Shown: positions 8,623 through 19,232 of the stretch, in pieces
How positions within the stretch are numbered: position 1 is the first letter of the stretch
Layout: each line of letters begins with the position of its first letter
Origin: Edaphosphingomonas laterariae
GTDB taxonomy: Bacteria > Pseudomonadota > Alphaproteobacteria > Sphingomonadales > Sphingomonadaceae
NCBI RefSeq assembly: GCF_900188165.1
Contig: NZ_FZOS01000011.1
Span: forward strand, 60,959-124,958
Direction: 5' to 3'
DNA: 64,000 bases
Made by a program: the position numbers and the translations under genes
Notes under the pieces: model-generated
Seen by the model: only the letters and a program-made list of their open reading frames with translations
Database searches by the model: none
What the model was told of the DNA's origin: nothing

Positions 8623-9075
8623 GCCGCGCACCGCCTTGGCCACGCCGTCGAGCAGGCCGTTGACGAAGCCCTTTTCGCGCTTGTCATAAAAGGCGTCGGC
8701 CACGTCGACATATTCGCTGATCACGGTCGCGGTCGGCACGTCGATCCGCGCGATCAGTTCATAGGTGCCGGCGCGCAGGATCTGGCGCATCGGCTTGTCG
8801 AGCCGTTCCAGCGACCAGCCGGCGGCGAGCTTGCCGGTGATGGCGGCGTCGATCTCCTCACGCCGCGCGTCGACGCCGCGGACGAGATCGTCGAAGAAAT
8901 CGATCTCGGCATGCGCGTAGGTCACGTCCTCGATCGTGCGGCCCAGCCGGTGCTGGTGAAACTCGTCGAGCAGCTTGGGGATGGGGGTCTTTTCCATCTC
9001 GTGCTGGTAGAGCGCCTGCACGGCGAAAAGGCGCGCGGCGGAGCGTGCGCGGGAGCGTTCGTTGGTCTTGGTCAT
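8620..9075 (-). CDS. nusB: Transcription antitermination factor NusB
   Basis: A 151-residue helical protein that with NusE (S10) binds boxA RNA to allow rRNA antitermination. It shows the N-terminal ARSAARLFAVQALYQHEME signature and the C-terminal VISEYVDVADAFYDKREKGFVNGLLD, both standard. The start overlaps the hisD stop by 4 nt (ATGA), which suggests translational coupling. The stop codon TAG is the first three bases of repeat copy B. Confidence 0.96.
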   Translation of the reverse strand: MTKTNERSRARSAARLFAVQALYQHEMEKTPIPKLLDEFHQHRLGRTIEDVTYAHAEIDFFDDLVRGVDARREEIDAAITGKLAAGWSLERLDKPMRQILRAGTYELIARIDVPTATVISEYVDVADAFYDKREKGFVNGLLDGVAKAVRG

Positions 9076-10358
9076 AATCTTACCGCTACCGATCGGGCGT
9101 GGGCGGGCAGGCCCTCGGCTTCGGCCAGCGCCACCGCCGCCGGGCCGATCCTGCCGATCGAGGCCGCATCGCAGGCGAGGAAGCTGGTCCGCTTCATGAA
9201 ATCGAGCACCGACAGGCCGGACGAAAAGCGCGCGCGCCGCCCCGTGGGCAGCACATGGTTCGGCCCGCCGACATAATCGCCGACGGCTTCGGGCGTGTGG
9301 CGGCCGAGGAACACCGATCCGGCGTGGCGCACGGCGGCGAACAGCGGCTCGGGATCGGCGACCGCCAGTTCGAGATGTTCGGGCGCGAGGCGATCGACCA
9401 ATGCCGGCGTGGCGGCGAGATCGGTGACGAGGATGATCGCACCATTGGCGTCCCAGCTCGTCCGCGCGGTGGCGCCGGTGGCGAGTGTCGCGATCTGGCG
9501 ATCGACCTCGGCGGCGACGGCATCGGCGAAGGCCGCGTCGTCTGTGAACAGGATCGACTGGCTGGTCGGATCATGCTCGGCCTGGCTCAACAGGTCGGCG
9601 GCGATCCATGCGGGATCGTTGGCGGCATCGGCGACCACGACGATTTCGGACGGGCCGGCCACCATGTCGATGCCGACGACGCCGTAAAGCTGGCGCTTGG
9701 CTTCGGCCACCCAGGCGTTGCCGGGGCCGACGACCACGTCCACCGGTGCGATCCGATCGGTGCCGTAAGCGAGCGCGGCGATCGCCTGCGCACCGCCGAC
9801 GCGCCACATTTCGTCCACGCCGGCAATCTCGGCGGCGGCGAGCACGAGCGGATTGGTTTCGCCCCTGGGCGTTGGCGTCACCATCGCGAGGCGGCCGACG
9901 CCGGCGACCCGCGCCGGGATCGCGTTCATCAGCACCGACGACGGATAAGCGGCGCGGCCACCCGGCACGTAGAGGCCGGCGGCATCCACGCCCCGCCAGC
10001 GCGCGCCCATGCGAACCCCGGCGGCATCGATAGTTTCGCTGTCGGTGGGCTTTTGCGCGACGTGATAGGCGGTGATCCGTTCGGCCGCGAGTTCGAGCGC
10101 GGCGCGCAGATCGGGCGAAAGCGCCGCCAGCGCGGCCTGCCGTTCGGCGCGCGGCACCTGCCAGCCGGTGATGTCGAGATCATGGCCGTCGAACTTCGCG
10201 GTCAGATCCTTCAACGCGCCATCGCCGCGCTCGCGCACCTCGGCACGGATTGCGGACACTGCGCGCGAGACGTCATCGTCCGCTTCGCGCCGGGCGTTGA
10301 CCAGATCGTCGAACGCGGCGACGAAGCCCGCGTCGCGCGTGTCGAGCCTAAGCGGCAT
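9072..10358 (-). CDS. hisD: Histidinol dehydrogenase
   Basis: A 428-residue zinc enzyme catalysing the last two steps of histidine biosynthesis, L-histidinol to L-histidine with two NAD+. Family motifs seen are [42 protein letters not shown] (with metal-ligand Gln and His), APEHLEL and [21 protein letters not shown]. The length is normal. It overlaps hisG by 11 nt upstream and nusB by 4 nt downstream, forming a tight hisG-hisD-nusB operon. Confidence 0.97.
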   Translation of the reverse strand: MPLRLDTRDAGFVAAFDDLVNARREADDDVSRAVSAIRAEVRERGDGALKDLTAKFDGHDLDITGWQVPRAERQAALAALSPDLRAALELAAERITAYHVAQKPTDSETIDAAGVRMGARWRGVDAAGLYVPGGRAAYPSSVLMNAIPARVAGVGRLAMVTPTPRGETNPLVLAAAEIAGVDEMWRVGGAQAIAALAYGTDRIAPVDVVVGPGNAWVAEAKRQLYGVVGIDMVAGPSEIVVVADAANDPAWIAADLLSQAEHDPTSQSILFTDDAAFADAVAAEVDRQIATLATGATARTSWDANGAIILVTDLAATPALVDRLAPEHLELAVADPEPLFAAVRHAGSVFLGRHTPEAVGDYVGGPNHVLPTGRRARFSSGLSVLDFMKRTSFLACDAASIGRIGPAAVALAEAEGLPAHARSVAVRL

Positions 10359-11019
10359 CCTTCGCCCCTTCCGCCACCAGCGCCCGGAAGGCTTCGACCA
10401 GCGGCGCGATTTCGGCGGCGCGCGTCTTGAACGCGGCGCGGTTGACGATCAGGCGGGCCGATACCTCGCAGATCGTCTCGACCTCGACGAGGCCGTTTTC
10501 CTTGAGCGTCCGGCCCGACGACACGAGATCGACGATACGGCTGGCAAGGCCGAGCACCGGCGCGATTTCCATCGCCCCGTTGAGCTTGACGCATTCGGCC
10601 TGAACGCCGCGCGCGGCGAAGTGGCGGCGGGTCAGTTCGGGATATTTGGTCGCGACGCGAACATGGCTCCATTCGCGCGGATCGTCCTCAGCGGCCATTT
10701 CCACCGGTTCGGCCACCGAAAGCCGGCAACGGCCGATGCCGAGATCGACCGGCGCGTAGATTTCCGAATAATCGAATTCGTCCAGCACGTCGGATCCGAC
10801 GATGCCGATCTGCGCGGCGCCATGCGCGACGAAGGTCGCGACGTCGAACGCGCGCACCCGGATCAGCCCGATATTGGGATCGTTGGTGGCGAAACGCAGC
10901 GCGCGGCTGTCCTCGTCCGAAAAAGCGGCTTCGGGAACGATGCCGACGCGCGCCAGCATCGGCAGCGTCTCGACGAGGATGCGTCCCTTCGGGATAGCGA
11001 TGATGATCGGCTCGGCCAT
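10348..11019 (-). CDS. hisG: ATP phosphoribosyltransferase, short form
   Basis: A 223-residue catalytic subunit of the first step of histidine synthesis (ATP plus PRPP). Motifs are [33 protein letters not shown] and the PRPP loop [14 protein letters not shown]. The length and absence of a C-terminal regulatory domain mark the short form, which needs the HisZ subunit, encoded elsewhere. The start at 11019 (ATG GCC GAG) gives the standard N-terminus. An upstream in-frame ATG at 11067 would add 16 residues without similarity to the family. Confidence 0.95.
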   Translation of the reverse strand: MAEPIIIAIPKGRILVETLPMLARVGIVPEAAFSDEDSRALRFATNDPNIGLIRVRAFDVATFVAHGAAQIGIVGSDVLDEFDYSEIYAPVDLGIGRCRLSVAEPVEMAAEDDPREWSHVRVATKYPELTRRHFAARGVQAECVKLNGAMEIAPVLGLASRIVDLVSSGRTLKENGLVEVETICEVSARLIVNRAAFKTRAAEIAPLVEAFRALVAEGAKDAA

Positions 11020-11193
11020 GACGTGGGCGGCTTTACTGGCGCGGGCAGGCGGGCGCAATGGCGGCATGGCGAATGGGCGGGGGACGGCGCAGGCTCGACC
11101 GCGCGTTCCGGCTCTATCGAGTCCGTCTCAGTCCGTTTGATCGGGGGTGAGAGAGCGTTGTATGAGAGCATCCGTCTTCGCTATGTCATTACG

Positions 11194-12003
11194 ATGCAAG
11201 ATCGATTCACAATCTTCATTGATGAAAGCGGTGAAGCTGGAATTGGAAAGATTCGCTCTGAAACGTCGGGTGGCGCTTCACCATACATGACCTTGGGCGC
11301 TTCACTCATCAGCAATGAATCTCGAGAGGCTTGCGAAGACGCTCTGGGCAAAATCAGAGATAAGGTCCGCAAAAAATCGCTTCATTGCTCTCAATTGAAT
11401 CACTATCAACTTCTTCTTTTTGTCCGTGAGATCACGAAAATAAGAATGAGGCTGTTCGGGGTTATATCGAAAAAAGATACTCTCGGAAATTATAAGGCGG
11501 AGATATCCGATAACAGTAGCAAGTACTACAATAAATGTGCTCAGTATTTGCTGGAGCGCGTTGGGTGGTTCATGCAGGTGCGCAAGATTCCGCCGGAAAA
11601 TCTCGATATAATCTTTGAGAAAGCAAACGTTGATTACGATAAGATGAAAAATCTGCTGAGGAAATGTCAGTCCAGCCCTCAGCACTCGAGCACAAAATGG
11701 CTGCAGCATATCGACATCGACAAAATAGCAGTGAAGGAAAAGGGCGAGGAGCCGCTTCTGCAACTGGCCGATCTTGTTGCACACGCGCTGTACAAATGCG
11801 TCGACAAGTCGACCGCCAACTTCAGCATAACGGAGCCGCGCTATCTACGTGAGCTCGCTCCACATTTCTTTGGCCATCCTGAAACCCAAGCAGTGGTGGG
11901 GGCTGGCCTGTACTGTGTGCATTCCACGCGCGACCTAAAGGTGGATACTGATGTGAGCGAAATCCTGAACAGCATGCTAGCGACCCAGCCTAAGCAGAGT
12001 TAA
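11194..12003 (+). CDS. DUF3800 domain-containing protein
   Basis: A 269-residue protein opening with the DUF3800 signature FTIFIDESGEAG (acidic residues at 10-11) and ending with an ADLVAHALYK-type helix. That pairing of an N-terminal IDESG and a C-terminal acidic QLADLVA motif is typical of this RNase H-fold family. Its members are often found near phage-defence or mobile genes, and their biochemical role is not established. The gene is clearly richer in A+T than its surroundings and uses codons such as ATA, AAA and TTT that neighbours avoid, which suggests horizontal acquisition. ATG 11194 was chosen; an in-frame TTG at 11158 is an alternative. No partner genes lie beside it. Confidence 0.85.
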   Translation: MQDRFTIFIDESGEAGIGKIRSETSGGASPYMTLGASLISNESREACEDALGKIRDKVRKKSLHCSQLNHYQLLLFVREITKIRMRLFGVISKKDTLGNYKAEISDNSSKYYNKCAQYLLERVGWFMQVRKIPPENLDIIFEKANVDYDKMKNLLRKCQSSPQHSSTKWLQHIDIDKIAVKEKGEEPLLQLADLVAHALYKCVDKSTANFSITEPRYLRELAPHFFGHPETQAVVGAGLYCVHSTRDLKVDTDVSEILNSMLATQPKQS

Positions 12004-12050
12004 CTTGCTTGGCCCGATGGCCGCAATGGCGCCGCCCCCTGCCATTCCGC

Positions 12051-12980
12051 TCAATCCGCGCGCGCTCTCTCCGCCAAAAACGCCCGGATCGCCGCCGTCA
12101 CCGCATCCGGCCTCTCCCACGGCACGAAATGGCCGGCGTCCTCTACCGCCACGATGCGGAGGTCGGGCACCAGCGCGTCCAGCCCGTCGAGCTGGCAGGG
12201 GAGCAGCGCCTTGTCCTGCATTCCCCAGATCACGAGCGTAGGCATGGCGAGCTTCGGGAAGGGCTGGTCGATCCACGCTGGCCGCTCCACCTCCTCGCCC
12301 ATGGCTGGCACGATGATTTTCGAGGCGCGATACCAGTTGAGCATCGCGGTCAGCGCGCCGGGCTGGCGCCATTGGTCGAGATAGATCGCCCGTTCGTCCG
12401 CATCGACCAAGCCGGCCGGCACATGCGCCTCGAAGCTGCGGGCATAGAAGCCCTCGATTCCCCATTCGGCGGTCCGCGCCTCGATGGCCGGATCGCGGAA
12501 GGCGCGCATATATTGCGAGGCCGCGCGTTGGGCGGGGTCGTCGATCAGGCTTTTCTGGAAGATCAACGGATGCGGGGCGTTGGCGATGATGAGCCGTGCC
12601 ACGCGGTCGGGATGCTTGAGCGCCACCGCCCACGCTGCCGCCCCGCCCCAATCATGGCCGACCAGCGTGAAGCGGGCTAGCCCGAGCGCATCGGCCAGCG
12701 CGATCGCGTCGGCGACGATCAGGTCGGTCGCATAATCCTCAACATGGCGTGGCTTGGACGATCGGGCGAAGCCGCGCTGGTCGGGCGCGACGACGACATG
12801 ATCGGTGGCGAGGTCCGCCAGTTGGTGCCGCCACGTCCGCGCCGATTCGGGAAAGCCGTGGAGGAAGAGGATGGGATCGCCGGTGTCGCCGTCAGCGCCG
12901 CCGCCGCCATTCCCGCCCAGCGTGACGTCCAGCTCGACGCCGGTCGGCAAAGCGAAGCGCTGGCGGCGGAGCGCGGTCAC
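12051..12980 (-). CDS. Alpha/beta hydrolase, epoxide-hydrolase-like
   Basis: A 309-residue alpha/beta hydrolase. The oxyanion motif is LFLHGFPESARTWRHQ, the nucleophile elbow is GHDWGG with Asp as nucleophile, the acid is in WGMQDKALL and the histidine in GHFVPWERPD. An Asp nucleophile in GHDWGG points to the epoxide hydrolase / dehalogenase branch, with epoxide hydrolase the better guess. The substrate cannot be told. It overlaps the bolA-family gene by 4 nt, so the two are likely co-transcribed. Confidence 0.85.
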   Translation of the reverse strand: MTALRRQRFALPTGVELDVTLGGNGGGGADGDTGDPILFLHGFPESARTWRHQLADLATDHVVVAPDQRGFARSSKPRHVEDYATDLIVADAIALADALGLARFTLVGHDWGGAAAWAVALKHPDRVARLIIANAPHPLIFQKSLIDDPAQRAASQYMRAFRDPAIEARTAEWGIEGFYARSFEAHVPAGLVDADERAIYLDQWRQPGALTAMLNWYRASKIIVPAMGEEVERPAWIDQPFPKLAMPTLVIWGMQDKALLPCQLDGLDALVPDLRIVAVEDAGHFVPWERPDAVTAAIRAFLAERARAD

Positions 12981-13273
12981 GCCAGTTCGGATGGCGCGCG
13001 CGCCTTGATCGCCAGCGCGTGGACACGTTCACGCAGAAGTTCGGCCAGCGCCGCGTTCACGGCGCGCTGGCGGGCGACGCGGGATTGCCCTTCGAACGCG
13101 GCGGCGACGATTTCGACGGTGAAGTGCGATTCGCCGCGCGCATCATGGCCGGCATGGCCGCGATGCTTTTCGCTGTCGTCGATCACGGCGAGATGCGCGG
13201 GCGACAAGGCGGCGGTGAGGAGGCGGGCGATCTCGGCGGCGACGGGGCCGGGGCGGCTGGGAATATCGGTCAT
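12977..13273 (-). CDS. BolA family protein
   Basis: A 98-residue BolA-type protein with the core LAVIDDSEKHRGHAGHDARGESHFTVEIVAAAFEGQSRVARQRAVNAAL. The internal H and the FxGxxxxxRHRxV-like segment (EGQSRVARQRAV) are the family signature. BolA proteins pair with monothiol glutaredoxins and take part in iron-sulfur trafficking or stress regulation. The ATG at 13273 was chosen because it gives the usual length. The reading frame is open upstream but overlaps the divergent gene. Translationally coupled to the downstream hydrolase. Confidence 0.9.
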   Translation of the reverse strand: MTDIPSRPGPVAAEIARLLTAALSPAHLAVIDDSEKHRGHAGHDARGESHFTVEIVAAAFEGQSRVARQRAVNAALAELLRERVHALAIKARAPSELA

Positions 13274-13316
13274 GGCGCCTATATAGCCGGATCGGCGCGA
13301 AGGAGCAGAGGCGAAG

Positions 13317-13910
13317 TTGGCGGACGGGAACACGCAGCGCAGGCAGGATCGGTTCCACGGGCGGATCGGCTCGGGCGAGCAGATGTGCGCGCATCCCGGC
13401 TGCATGGAGCGCGGCGAATTCCGCGCGCCCGGCGCCGCCCGGTCAAGCTTCGACGGCCCCGGCGACTGGCGCTGGCTCTGCCTCGAACATGTCCGCGCGT
13501 TCAATTCGGGCTATAATTTCTTCGACGGCATGTCGTCGGACGAGATCGAGCAGGCGCAGCGGCCCTTTGCCGGCTGGGAGCGCGAGACGCGGGCCTTTTC
13601 CGCCGCTGGCGGCTCCGCCGGCCCGCGCTGGGGCGATTTCGTCGATCCGCTGGACGCGATCAGCGCGCGCTTCGCCGAAGCGCGGCAGGTGCGCCCCGAT
13701 GGCCGGCCGCTGGGTGATGCCGATCGCCGCGCGCTGAAAACGCTGGGCCTCACCGCCGAGGCCGATCTGAAGGCGATCCGCAAACGCTATACGGAACTTG
13801 TCCGCCGCTATCATCCTGACCGCAATGGTGGGGACCGGACACATGAGAAGGCTTTGCAGGACGTCATCAGCGCCTATACGCATCTGAAGGCGGCTCCCGC
13901 CTTTGCCTGA
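13317..13910 (+). CDS. J-domain (DnaJ-like) protein with N-terminal Cys motif
   Basis: A 197-residue protein whose C-terminal 65 residues form a J domain with the diagnostic [10 protein letters not shown] (HPD loop), so it should stimulate an Hsp70 ATPase. The N-terminal half carries [15 protein letters not shown] and a later CLEH, a pattern that could bind one zinc ion. This architecture is common beside cobS in sphingomonads and rhizobia. The start is inferred to be TTG 13317, following GGAGCAGAGGCGAAG; no ATG in frame gives the full N-terminus. Confidence 0.85.
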   Translation: MADGNTQRRQDRFHGRIGSGEQMCAHPGCMERGEFRAPGAARSSFDGPGDWRWLCLEHVRAFNSGYNFFDGMSSDEIEQAQRPFAGWERETRAFSAAGGSAGPRWGDFVDPLDAISARFAEARQVRPDGRPLGDADRRALKTLGLTAEADLKAIRKRYTELVRRYHPDRNGGDRTHEKALQDVISAYTHLKAAPAFA

Positions 13911-13930
13911 TTCCGTTCGAGAGTAGTGCC

Positions 13931-14935
13931 ATGTCCGATCTGCCGAACATCCAGCCCGATAGCCGCGCCGCGCCGGTGCTCGACGCGCCCGACAAGATGG
14001 TGAAGGTGCGCGATGTCTTCGGCATCGACAGCGACATGGAGGTGCCGGCCTTCTCCGAAGCGGATGAACGCGTGCCCGATCTCGATCCGGCCTATGTGTT
14101 CGATCCGGATACCACGCTGGCGATCGCCGCGGGCTTTGCCTTCAACCGCCGCGTCATGGTGCAGGGCTATCACGGCACCGGCAAATCCAGCCACATCGAA
14201 CAGGTGGCCGCACGGCTCAACTGGCCGTGCATCCGCATCAACCTCGACGCGCATATCAGCCGTATCGACCTGATCGGCCGCGATGCGATCGTGCTGCGCG
14301 ACGGCCAGCAGGTGACCGAGTTCCGCGAAGGCCTGCTGCCCTGGGCGCTGCAGACGCCGACCGCGCTGGTGTTCGACGAATATGATGCCGGCCGCCCCGA
14401 CGTGATGTTCGTCATCCAGCGCGTGCTGGAAACTGAAGGCAAGCTGACGCTGCTCGATCAGAACCGGGTGATCCGCCCGAACCCGCATTTCCGCCTGTTC
14501 GCCACCGCCAACACGGTGGGCCTGGGCGATACGACGGGGCTTTATCACGGCACGCAGCAGATCAACCAGGGCCAGATGGACCGCTGGAACATCGTGGTGA
14601 CGCTGAACTATCTGCCGGCCGCGACCGAGGCGCAGATCGTGCTCGCCAAGTCGGGCGAATATGACAAGCCCGATGGCAAGAAGGTGGTGGAGAATATGGT
14701 GAAGGTGGCGGACATGACCCGCCAGGGCTTCGTCGCCGGCGACATTTCCACCGTCATGTCGCCGCGCACGGTGATCTCCTGGGCGCAGAACGCGCTCATC
14801 TTCAACGATGTCGGCTTCGCCTTCCGCCTGTCCTTCCTCAACAAGTGCGACGAGGCGGAACGGCCGCTGGTGGCTGAATATTATCAGCGCGTGTTCGGCA
14901 AGGATCTGCCCGAAAGCGTCGTCGGCAAGGCATGA
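13931..14935 (+). CDS. cobS: Aerobic cobaltochelatase subunit CobS
   Basis: A 334-residue AAA+ ATPase. Walker A is GYHGTGKSS (Lys85) and Walker B is TALVFDEYD, with a sensor region in [17 protein letters not shown]. With CobT and CobN it inserts Co2+ into hydrogenobyrinic acid a,c-diamide in the aerobic cobalamin pathway. CobN is not in the window. A good ATG lies 20 nt after the J-domain gene, and the two may share a transcript. The length is normal for CobS. Confidence 0.95.
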   Translation: MSDLPNIQPDSRAAPVLDAPDKMVKVRDVFGIDSDMEVPAFSEADERVPDLDPAYVFDPDTTLAIAAGFAFNRRVMVQGYHGTGKSSHIEQVAARLNWPCIRINLDAHISRIDLIGRDAIVLRDGQQVTEFREGLLPWALQTPTALVFDEYDAGRPDVMFVIQRVLETEGKLTLLDQNRVIRPNPHFRLFATANTVGLGDTTGLYHGTQQINQGQMDRWNIVVTLNYLPAATEAQIVLAKSGEYDKPDGKKVVENMVKVADMTRQGFVAGDISTVMSPRTVISWAQNALIFNDVGFAFRLSFLNKCDEAERPLVAEYYQRVFGKDLPESVVGKA

Positions 14936-15007
14936 TCGTCGGGAGCTGGCCGCCGCGCCCGATGCGGCGCGGCGGGTCGGTTCCGTTCATTAGGGCAGGG
15001 AGCAGCC

Positions 15008-15421
15008 ATGATCGTCGTCGAACGCATCGCGCCGGACGGCACCGCGCACCGCATCTCCATCGGCCTGCACGAGATCGTCGCCGATCTGACTCCGCCGGAG
15101 GGCGAGGGGCCGGATCCGCATGACCTCTATGATGCGGCGATCGGCGCGTGCAAGGCGCTGACGATGCTGTGGTACGCGCAGCGCAACGATATTCCGGTGG
15201 AAGATATCCGCGTGGGCGTGAGCCGCGATGCCAGCGAGGAACGGCAGGGCGTCTATCGCCTCAAGACGCGCATCGCGCTTGGCGGTCCGCTGACCGACGA
15301 ACAGCATGACAAGCTGGTCGGCGTCGCCGGCCGCTGCCCGGTGCACAAGCTGATGACCGAGGTGCGCACCGAAATCGAGACGATCGCGGTCGCCCGCGAT
15401 CGCGGGAATCCCGAATTATGA
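15008..15421 (+). CDS. OsmC family protein
   Basis: A 137-residue OsmC/Ohr-fold protein with the two redox cysteines in the standard places: GACKALTM and [11 protein letters not shown]. Such proteins reduce organic hydroperoxides. The downstream end overlaps the cobT start by 4 nt (ATGA), and cobS lies 72 nt upstream, so it sits inside the cobaltochelatase operon. Whether it protects the chelatase or an intermediate from oxidation is speculation. The RBS GGGAGCAGCC precedes the ATG. Confidence 0.9.
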   Translation: MIVVERIAPDGTAHRISIGLHEIVADLTPPEGEGPDPHDLYDAAIGACKALTMLWYAQRNDIPVEDIRVGVSRDASEERQGVYRLKTRIALGGPLTDEQHDKLVGVAGRCPVHKLMTEVRTEIETIAVARDRGNPEL

Positions 15422-17256
15422 GCCAGCAGACACCGCTTGAGGCGTTCCGCCAGGTGCTCGGCGGAACGGCGCGCGCGATCGCGCATGAACCCGAGGTCGA
15501 GGTCGGCTATTCGGCCGATGCGCCGCAATCGCTGGGCAAGGCGATCAAGGTGCCGATGCCCGCGCGCTCGCTGCCGGCCGATCAGGTTGCCGAGGCGCGT
15601 GGATTTGCCGACGGAGCGGCGTTGCGCCTGCGTCACCACAATGCCGCGCTCCACCAGCGCAACGCGCCCGCCGAAGCCGTGGCGCGCGCCGCTTTCGACG
15701 CGATCGAACAGGCGCGCGTCGAGGCGCTGGGCGCGCGCGCGATGCAGGGCGTGCGGGCGAATCTGGCGAGCGCGCTCGACGTGCGGCTGAAATCCGATCC
15801 GCTCACCCGTGCCCGCTCGCGCGACGAGGTGCCTTTGTCCTCCGCGCTCGGCCTCATGGTCCGCGAACGACTGACCGGCGATGCCCCGCCCGAAGCGGCA
15901 CGCCATGGATTGTCGCTGGTGCGCGACTGGATCGAGGAAAAGGCCGGACACGATCTCGATGCGCTGGGCCTGACGCTCGACGATCAGGCCGCTTTCGCCA
16001 GGCTTGCCACCCGCCTGCTCGAGGATCTGGAACTCGTCGAAGGCGAGATGCAGCCCGATGACGAGCAGGAAAGCGGTGAGGAAGGCGAGGGCGACGACCA
16101 GGATCAGGGCGACGATGGCGAGGACCAGCAGGACGATGGGTCCGGCCAGACCGACGCGCCGATGGAATCGCGTGCCGAAGCCAGCGCCGATGCCGACGAT
16201 GACGGTGAAAGCGTCGACATGGACGAGGAATCGCTGTCCGAGATGGAAAGCGACATGGGCGACGAGGGCGAACAGGGCACGATGCCCGTCCGCCCCAATC
16301 GTCCGCCCGCCGATCCCGGCCCGCAATTCGATTACAAGGCTTATGCGGAGGAATTCGACGAGGTCGTCACCGCCGAGGAGCTGTGCGACGAGGAGGAACT
16401 GGTCCGCCTGCGCGCCTATCTCGATCAGCAGCTCGTCCACCTTCAGGGCGCGGTCACCAAATTGGCGAACCGGCTGCAGCGGCGGTTGATGGCGCAGCAG
16501 AATCGCAGCTGGGATTTCGATCAGGAAGAAGGCCTGCTCGATGCCGCGCGACTGGCCCGCGTCGTCATCAACCCGGCCCATTCGCTATCCTACAAGATCG
16601 AGCGCGAGACCGATTTCCGCGATACGGTGGTGACGCTGCTGATCGACAATTCGGGGTCGATGCGCGGCCGGCCGATCTCGATCGCGGCGATTTCGGCCGA
16701 CATCATGGCCCGCACGCTCGAACGCTGCGGGGTGAAGACCGAGATTCTGGGCTTCACCACGCGCGCCTGGAAAGGCGGGCAATCGCGCGAAAAATGGCTG
16801 GCCAACGGCCGGCCGCCATCGCCGGGGCGGCTCAACGATCTGCGCCACATCGTCTACAAGCGCGCCGACGAGCCCTATCGCCATGCCCGCAAATCGCTGG
16901 GCCTGATGATGCGCGAGGGGTTGCTGAAGGAAAATATCGACGGTGAGGCGCTGCTCTGGGCGCACAACCGGATGATCGGCCGGGTCGAGGAACGCAAGAT
17001 CCTGATGGTGATCTCCGATGGCGCGCCGGTCGATGATTCCACCCTGTCGGTGAACAGCGGCTCCTATCTTGAAAAGCATCTGCGCCAGGTGATCGCGTGG
17101 ATCGAGAATCGCTCGCCGGTGGAACTGGTCGCGATCGGCATCGGCCATGATGTGACGCGCTATTATGCGCGCGCGGTGACAATCATGGATGCCGAGCAGC
17201 TCGGCGGCACGATGGTGGAGCAGCTGGCCGGCCTGTTCGATCTGCCGCAGCGCTGA
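15418..17256 (+). CDS. cobT: Aerobic cobaltochelatase subunit CobT
   Basis: A 612-residue subunit with a central very acidic stretch (about residues 218-290, runs of Asp, Glu and Gln) and a C-terminal von Willebrand A domain. The metal-ion site is [19 protein letters not shown] with later [16 protein letters not shown]. CobT forms the ring complex with CobS that drives Co2+ chelation by CobN. It is translationally coupled to the OsmC gene. It ends only 9 nt from the convergent GGDEF gene. Confidence 0.95.
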   Translation: MSQQTPLEAFRQVLGGTARAIAHEPEVEVGYSADAPQSLGKAIKVPMPARSLPADQVAEARGFADGAALRLRHHNAALHQRNAPAEAVARAAFDAIEQARVEALGARAMQGVRANLASALDVRLKSDPLTRARSRDEVPLSSALGLMVRERLTGDAPPEAARHGLSLVRDWIEEKAGHDLDALGLTLDDQAAFARLATRLLEDLELVEGEMQPDDEQESGEEGEGDDQDQGDDGEDQQDDGSGQTDAPMESRAEASADADDDGESVDMDEESLSEMESDMGDEGEQGTMPVRPNRPPADPGPQFDYKAYAEEFDEVVTAEELCDEEELVRLRAYLDQQLVHLQGAVTKLANRLQRRLMAQQNRSWDFDQEEGLLDAARLARVVINPAHSLSYKIERETDFRDTVVTLLIDNSGSMRGRPISIAAISADIMARTLERCGVKTEILGFTTRAWKGGQSREKWLANGRPPSPGRLNDLRHIVYKRADEPYRHARKSLGLMMREGLLKENIDGEALLWAHNRMIGRVEERKILMVISDGAPVDDSTLSVNSGSYLEKHLRQVIAWIENRSPVELVAIGIGHDVTRYYARAVTIMDAEQLGGTMVEQLAGLFDLPQR

Positions 17257-17265
17257 TCGCGGCCG

Positions 17266-19035
17266 TCAGGCGCGCCGGCTGGCCATGGCGGTGATGGTTT
17301 TGGCGGCGTCGACATTGCCGCTGACGACGCGATCGCGGCCCGTGCGCTTCGCTTCGTAGAGCGCCTCGTCGGCAATCTTGTAGAGCCGGTGGAAATTGTC
17401 GCCGCCACGGCTGTCGGCGGTGCCGATGCTCACCGTCACGCCGGCCCCTTCGGGCAGGATATCGCGATAACTGTGGCCTGAAATGCCGGTCCGCACGCAA
17501 TCGGCGAACTCGGCCAGCGATCGGCTGCCCAGCCCGCGCATCGCCAGGATGAATTCCTCGCCGCCCAGCCGCCCGGCGGTGCAGATATCGCCTTCCCACT
17601 GGCGCAGGCGTTCGGCGATGCGTTTCAATACGGCATCGCCGACATCGTGGCCGAAGCGATCGTTGATCGACTTGAAATGGTCGACGTCGATCAGCAGCAG
17701 CCCGAACGCGCTTCCCTCCGCCGCCGCTTCGGCCAGGGCGTCGTTGGCGGCGGCGATGAAGCCGCGACGGTTGAGCAGTCCGGTGAGCGAATCGCGTCGC
17801 GCCAGTTCATCCAGTTCCCGCTGCGCGGCGCGCGCATTGTCGCGCTCGGCCCGCAACCGGGCGAGCCGGCGGGTGATCGCGACCGAGAGCCACGCGGTTT
17901 GCAGGGCGGATGCGATCAGCACGGCGACCTGCGATCCGCCGCCAAAGAGCTGATCGTCGATATCGACCAATTGGGTCAGCGCCAATGTCGCCATCGGCGG
18001 CGCCCAGGCGAGTGCGAAGTCGCGCGCCTCGCTGCTCCCCTGCCGCCACGCCCAGATGATGCAGGCCGCAACCGCAACCAGATCGGCAAGAATCAACAGG
18101 CCCAGCAGGGGGGCGATCATGTCGATCGCCGCGCTGCGGATCATCGCGGTGGGGATGCCGATCAGGGCGATGCTGCCGCCGAGCGCGAGCACGCCGATCC
18201 GCACGCCGCGCGGCAGCAGGCCGCGTTCCAGCGAAGTGATGGCGCTCGCCGTGGCGCAGCCGATCGCCAGCGTCGAAAGAAAGGTGCAGATTTGCGAAGC
18301 GAGCGCGCCGGCCACCTGCGGGACGGCCAACAGCGCCAGTTGCGACCATAACAGCCCCCAGATCAGCACCGATGCCGCCCAGGCGCCATGCCAGGCGATG
18401 AACTGGCGGCGCACGGCATGGGCCAGCGCCAGATTGTAAAGCGCGCCGAGCAGCAACAATGTCAGCGCGCCCCCCACGATGGCCGCGATGATCGAGCTTT
18501 GCGTCGCGGCGGTCGGGGTGGTCATCAGCCGCATCCGCAGCAGCGAATGGCTGGCAAGGCGATCGAAGCCGATCGTCATTGCGGTCAGCGGCGAATCGCG
18601 CGCGGGCGCTTCGAAGGCGATCTGCCCGCCGATCCGCCAGTGCGATCCGAATGCGCCCTGGCGCACCTCGGCAATGCGCCTTGTGCCGTCCGCATAATCG
18701 AACGCCACGACCATCCGGCTGAAGCGCGTCTGGTGGGTCAGCAAGGCCAGCCCATCGGTGATCGGCTGGGCCTTGCTGAGGTCCGCCCGCAGCCACAGGC
18801 TTCCGCTCTGATAGCCGGCGGGTTCGCCATGACAGCGGAACTGATCGGCCGGGGGCGGCGTCGCCCGGCCGCCCGGCGTGACAATGTGGCACAGCGGCTG
18901 ATTGATGTGCAGCACGGTCGGCGCGGCCTTCGCCGCTGCGGCGAAACCGCACAGCACCAGCACCATCGCGATGATCGTCCGCAGACGCACCAGCCCAACT
19001 ACTCCACATGGCCGCGCGCAGTGCACGCACATCAT
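17266..19035 (-). CDS. Membrane diguanylate cyclase with 7TM sensor (GGDEF)
   Basis: A protein of up to 589 residues that makes cyclic di-GMP from two GTP. After a signal-like N-terminus comes a roughly 170-residue extracytoplasmic domain, then seven hydrophobic helices (about residues 185-395), a short coiled coil (LRAERDNARAAQRELDELARRD) and a GGDEF domain. Its active-site motif is GGEEF, and LLLIDVDHFKSINDRFGHDVGD is intact. I see no clear RxxD inhibitory site, so product feedback may be absent. The likely true start is GTG 18990, which gives a tidy signal peptide. It is divergent from an EAL protein. Confidence 0.87.
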   Translation of the reverse strand: MMCVHCARPCGVVGLVRLRTIIAMVLVLCGFAAAAKAAPTVLHINQPLCHIVTPGGRATPPPADQFRCHGEPAGYQSGSLWLRADLSKAQPITDGLALLTHQTRFSRMVVAFDYADGTRRIAEVRQGAFGSHWRIGGQIAFEAPARDSPLTAMTIGFDRLASHSLLRMRLMTTPTAATQSSIIAAIVGGALTLLLLGALYNLALAHAVRRQFIAWHGAWAASVLIWGLLWSQLALLAVPQVAGALASQICTFLSTLAIGCATASAITSLERGLLPRGVRIGVLALGGSIALIGIPTAMIRSAAIDMIAPLLGLLILADLVAVAACIIWAWRQGSSEARDFALAWAPPMATLALTQLVDIDDQLFGGGSQVAVLIASALQTAWLSVAITRRLARLRAERDNARAAQRELDELARRDSLTGLLNRRGFIAAANDALAEAAAEGSAFGLLLIDVDHFKSINDRFGHDVGDAVLKRIAERLRQWEGDICTAGRLGGEEFILAMRGLGSRSLAEFADCVRTGISGHSYRDILPEGAGVTVSIGTADSRGGDNFHRLYKIADEALYEAKRTGRDRVVSGNVDAAKTITAMASRRA

Positions 19036-19232
19036 CGCATAGCTATTAGCTATCGGGGATGATCAAAGCCTTACCGCACGATTTTGGCGGATCAAAGTCC
19101 GCCGATGTGAGTTAACGGCGCTATAAGGGGGAGGAAAGCCGGATTTGGAAGTGCGCTGCCGGGATTCCGGTCGTTTCCGTTTCGCTAACGATTTTTGTTC
19201 AAACTTGTTCCGAACGGGCAAAGAAACAGGGC

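Noticed and set aside
10072..11193. Upstream extension of the DUF3800 frame
   Set aside because: The extension is antisense to hisD and hisG, has neighbour-like GC content and no similarity; the family starts at the IDESG region, so ATG 11194 was used.
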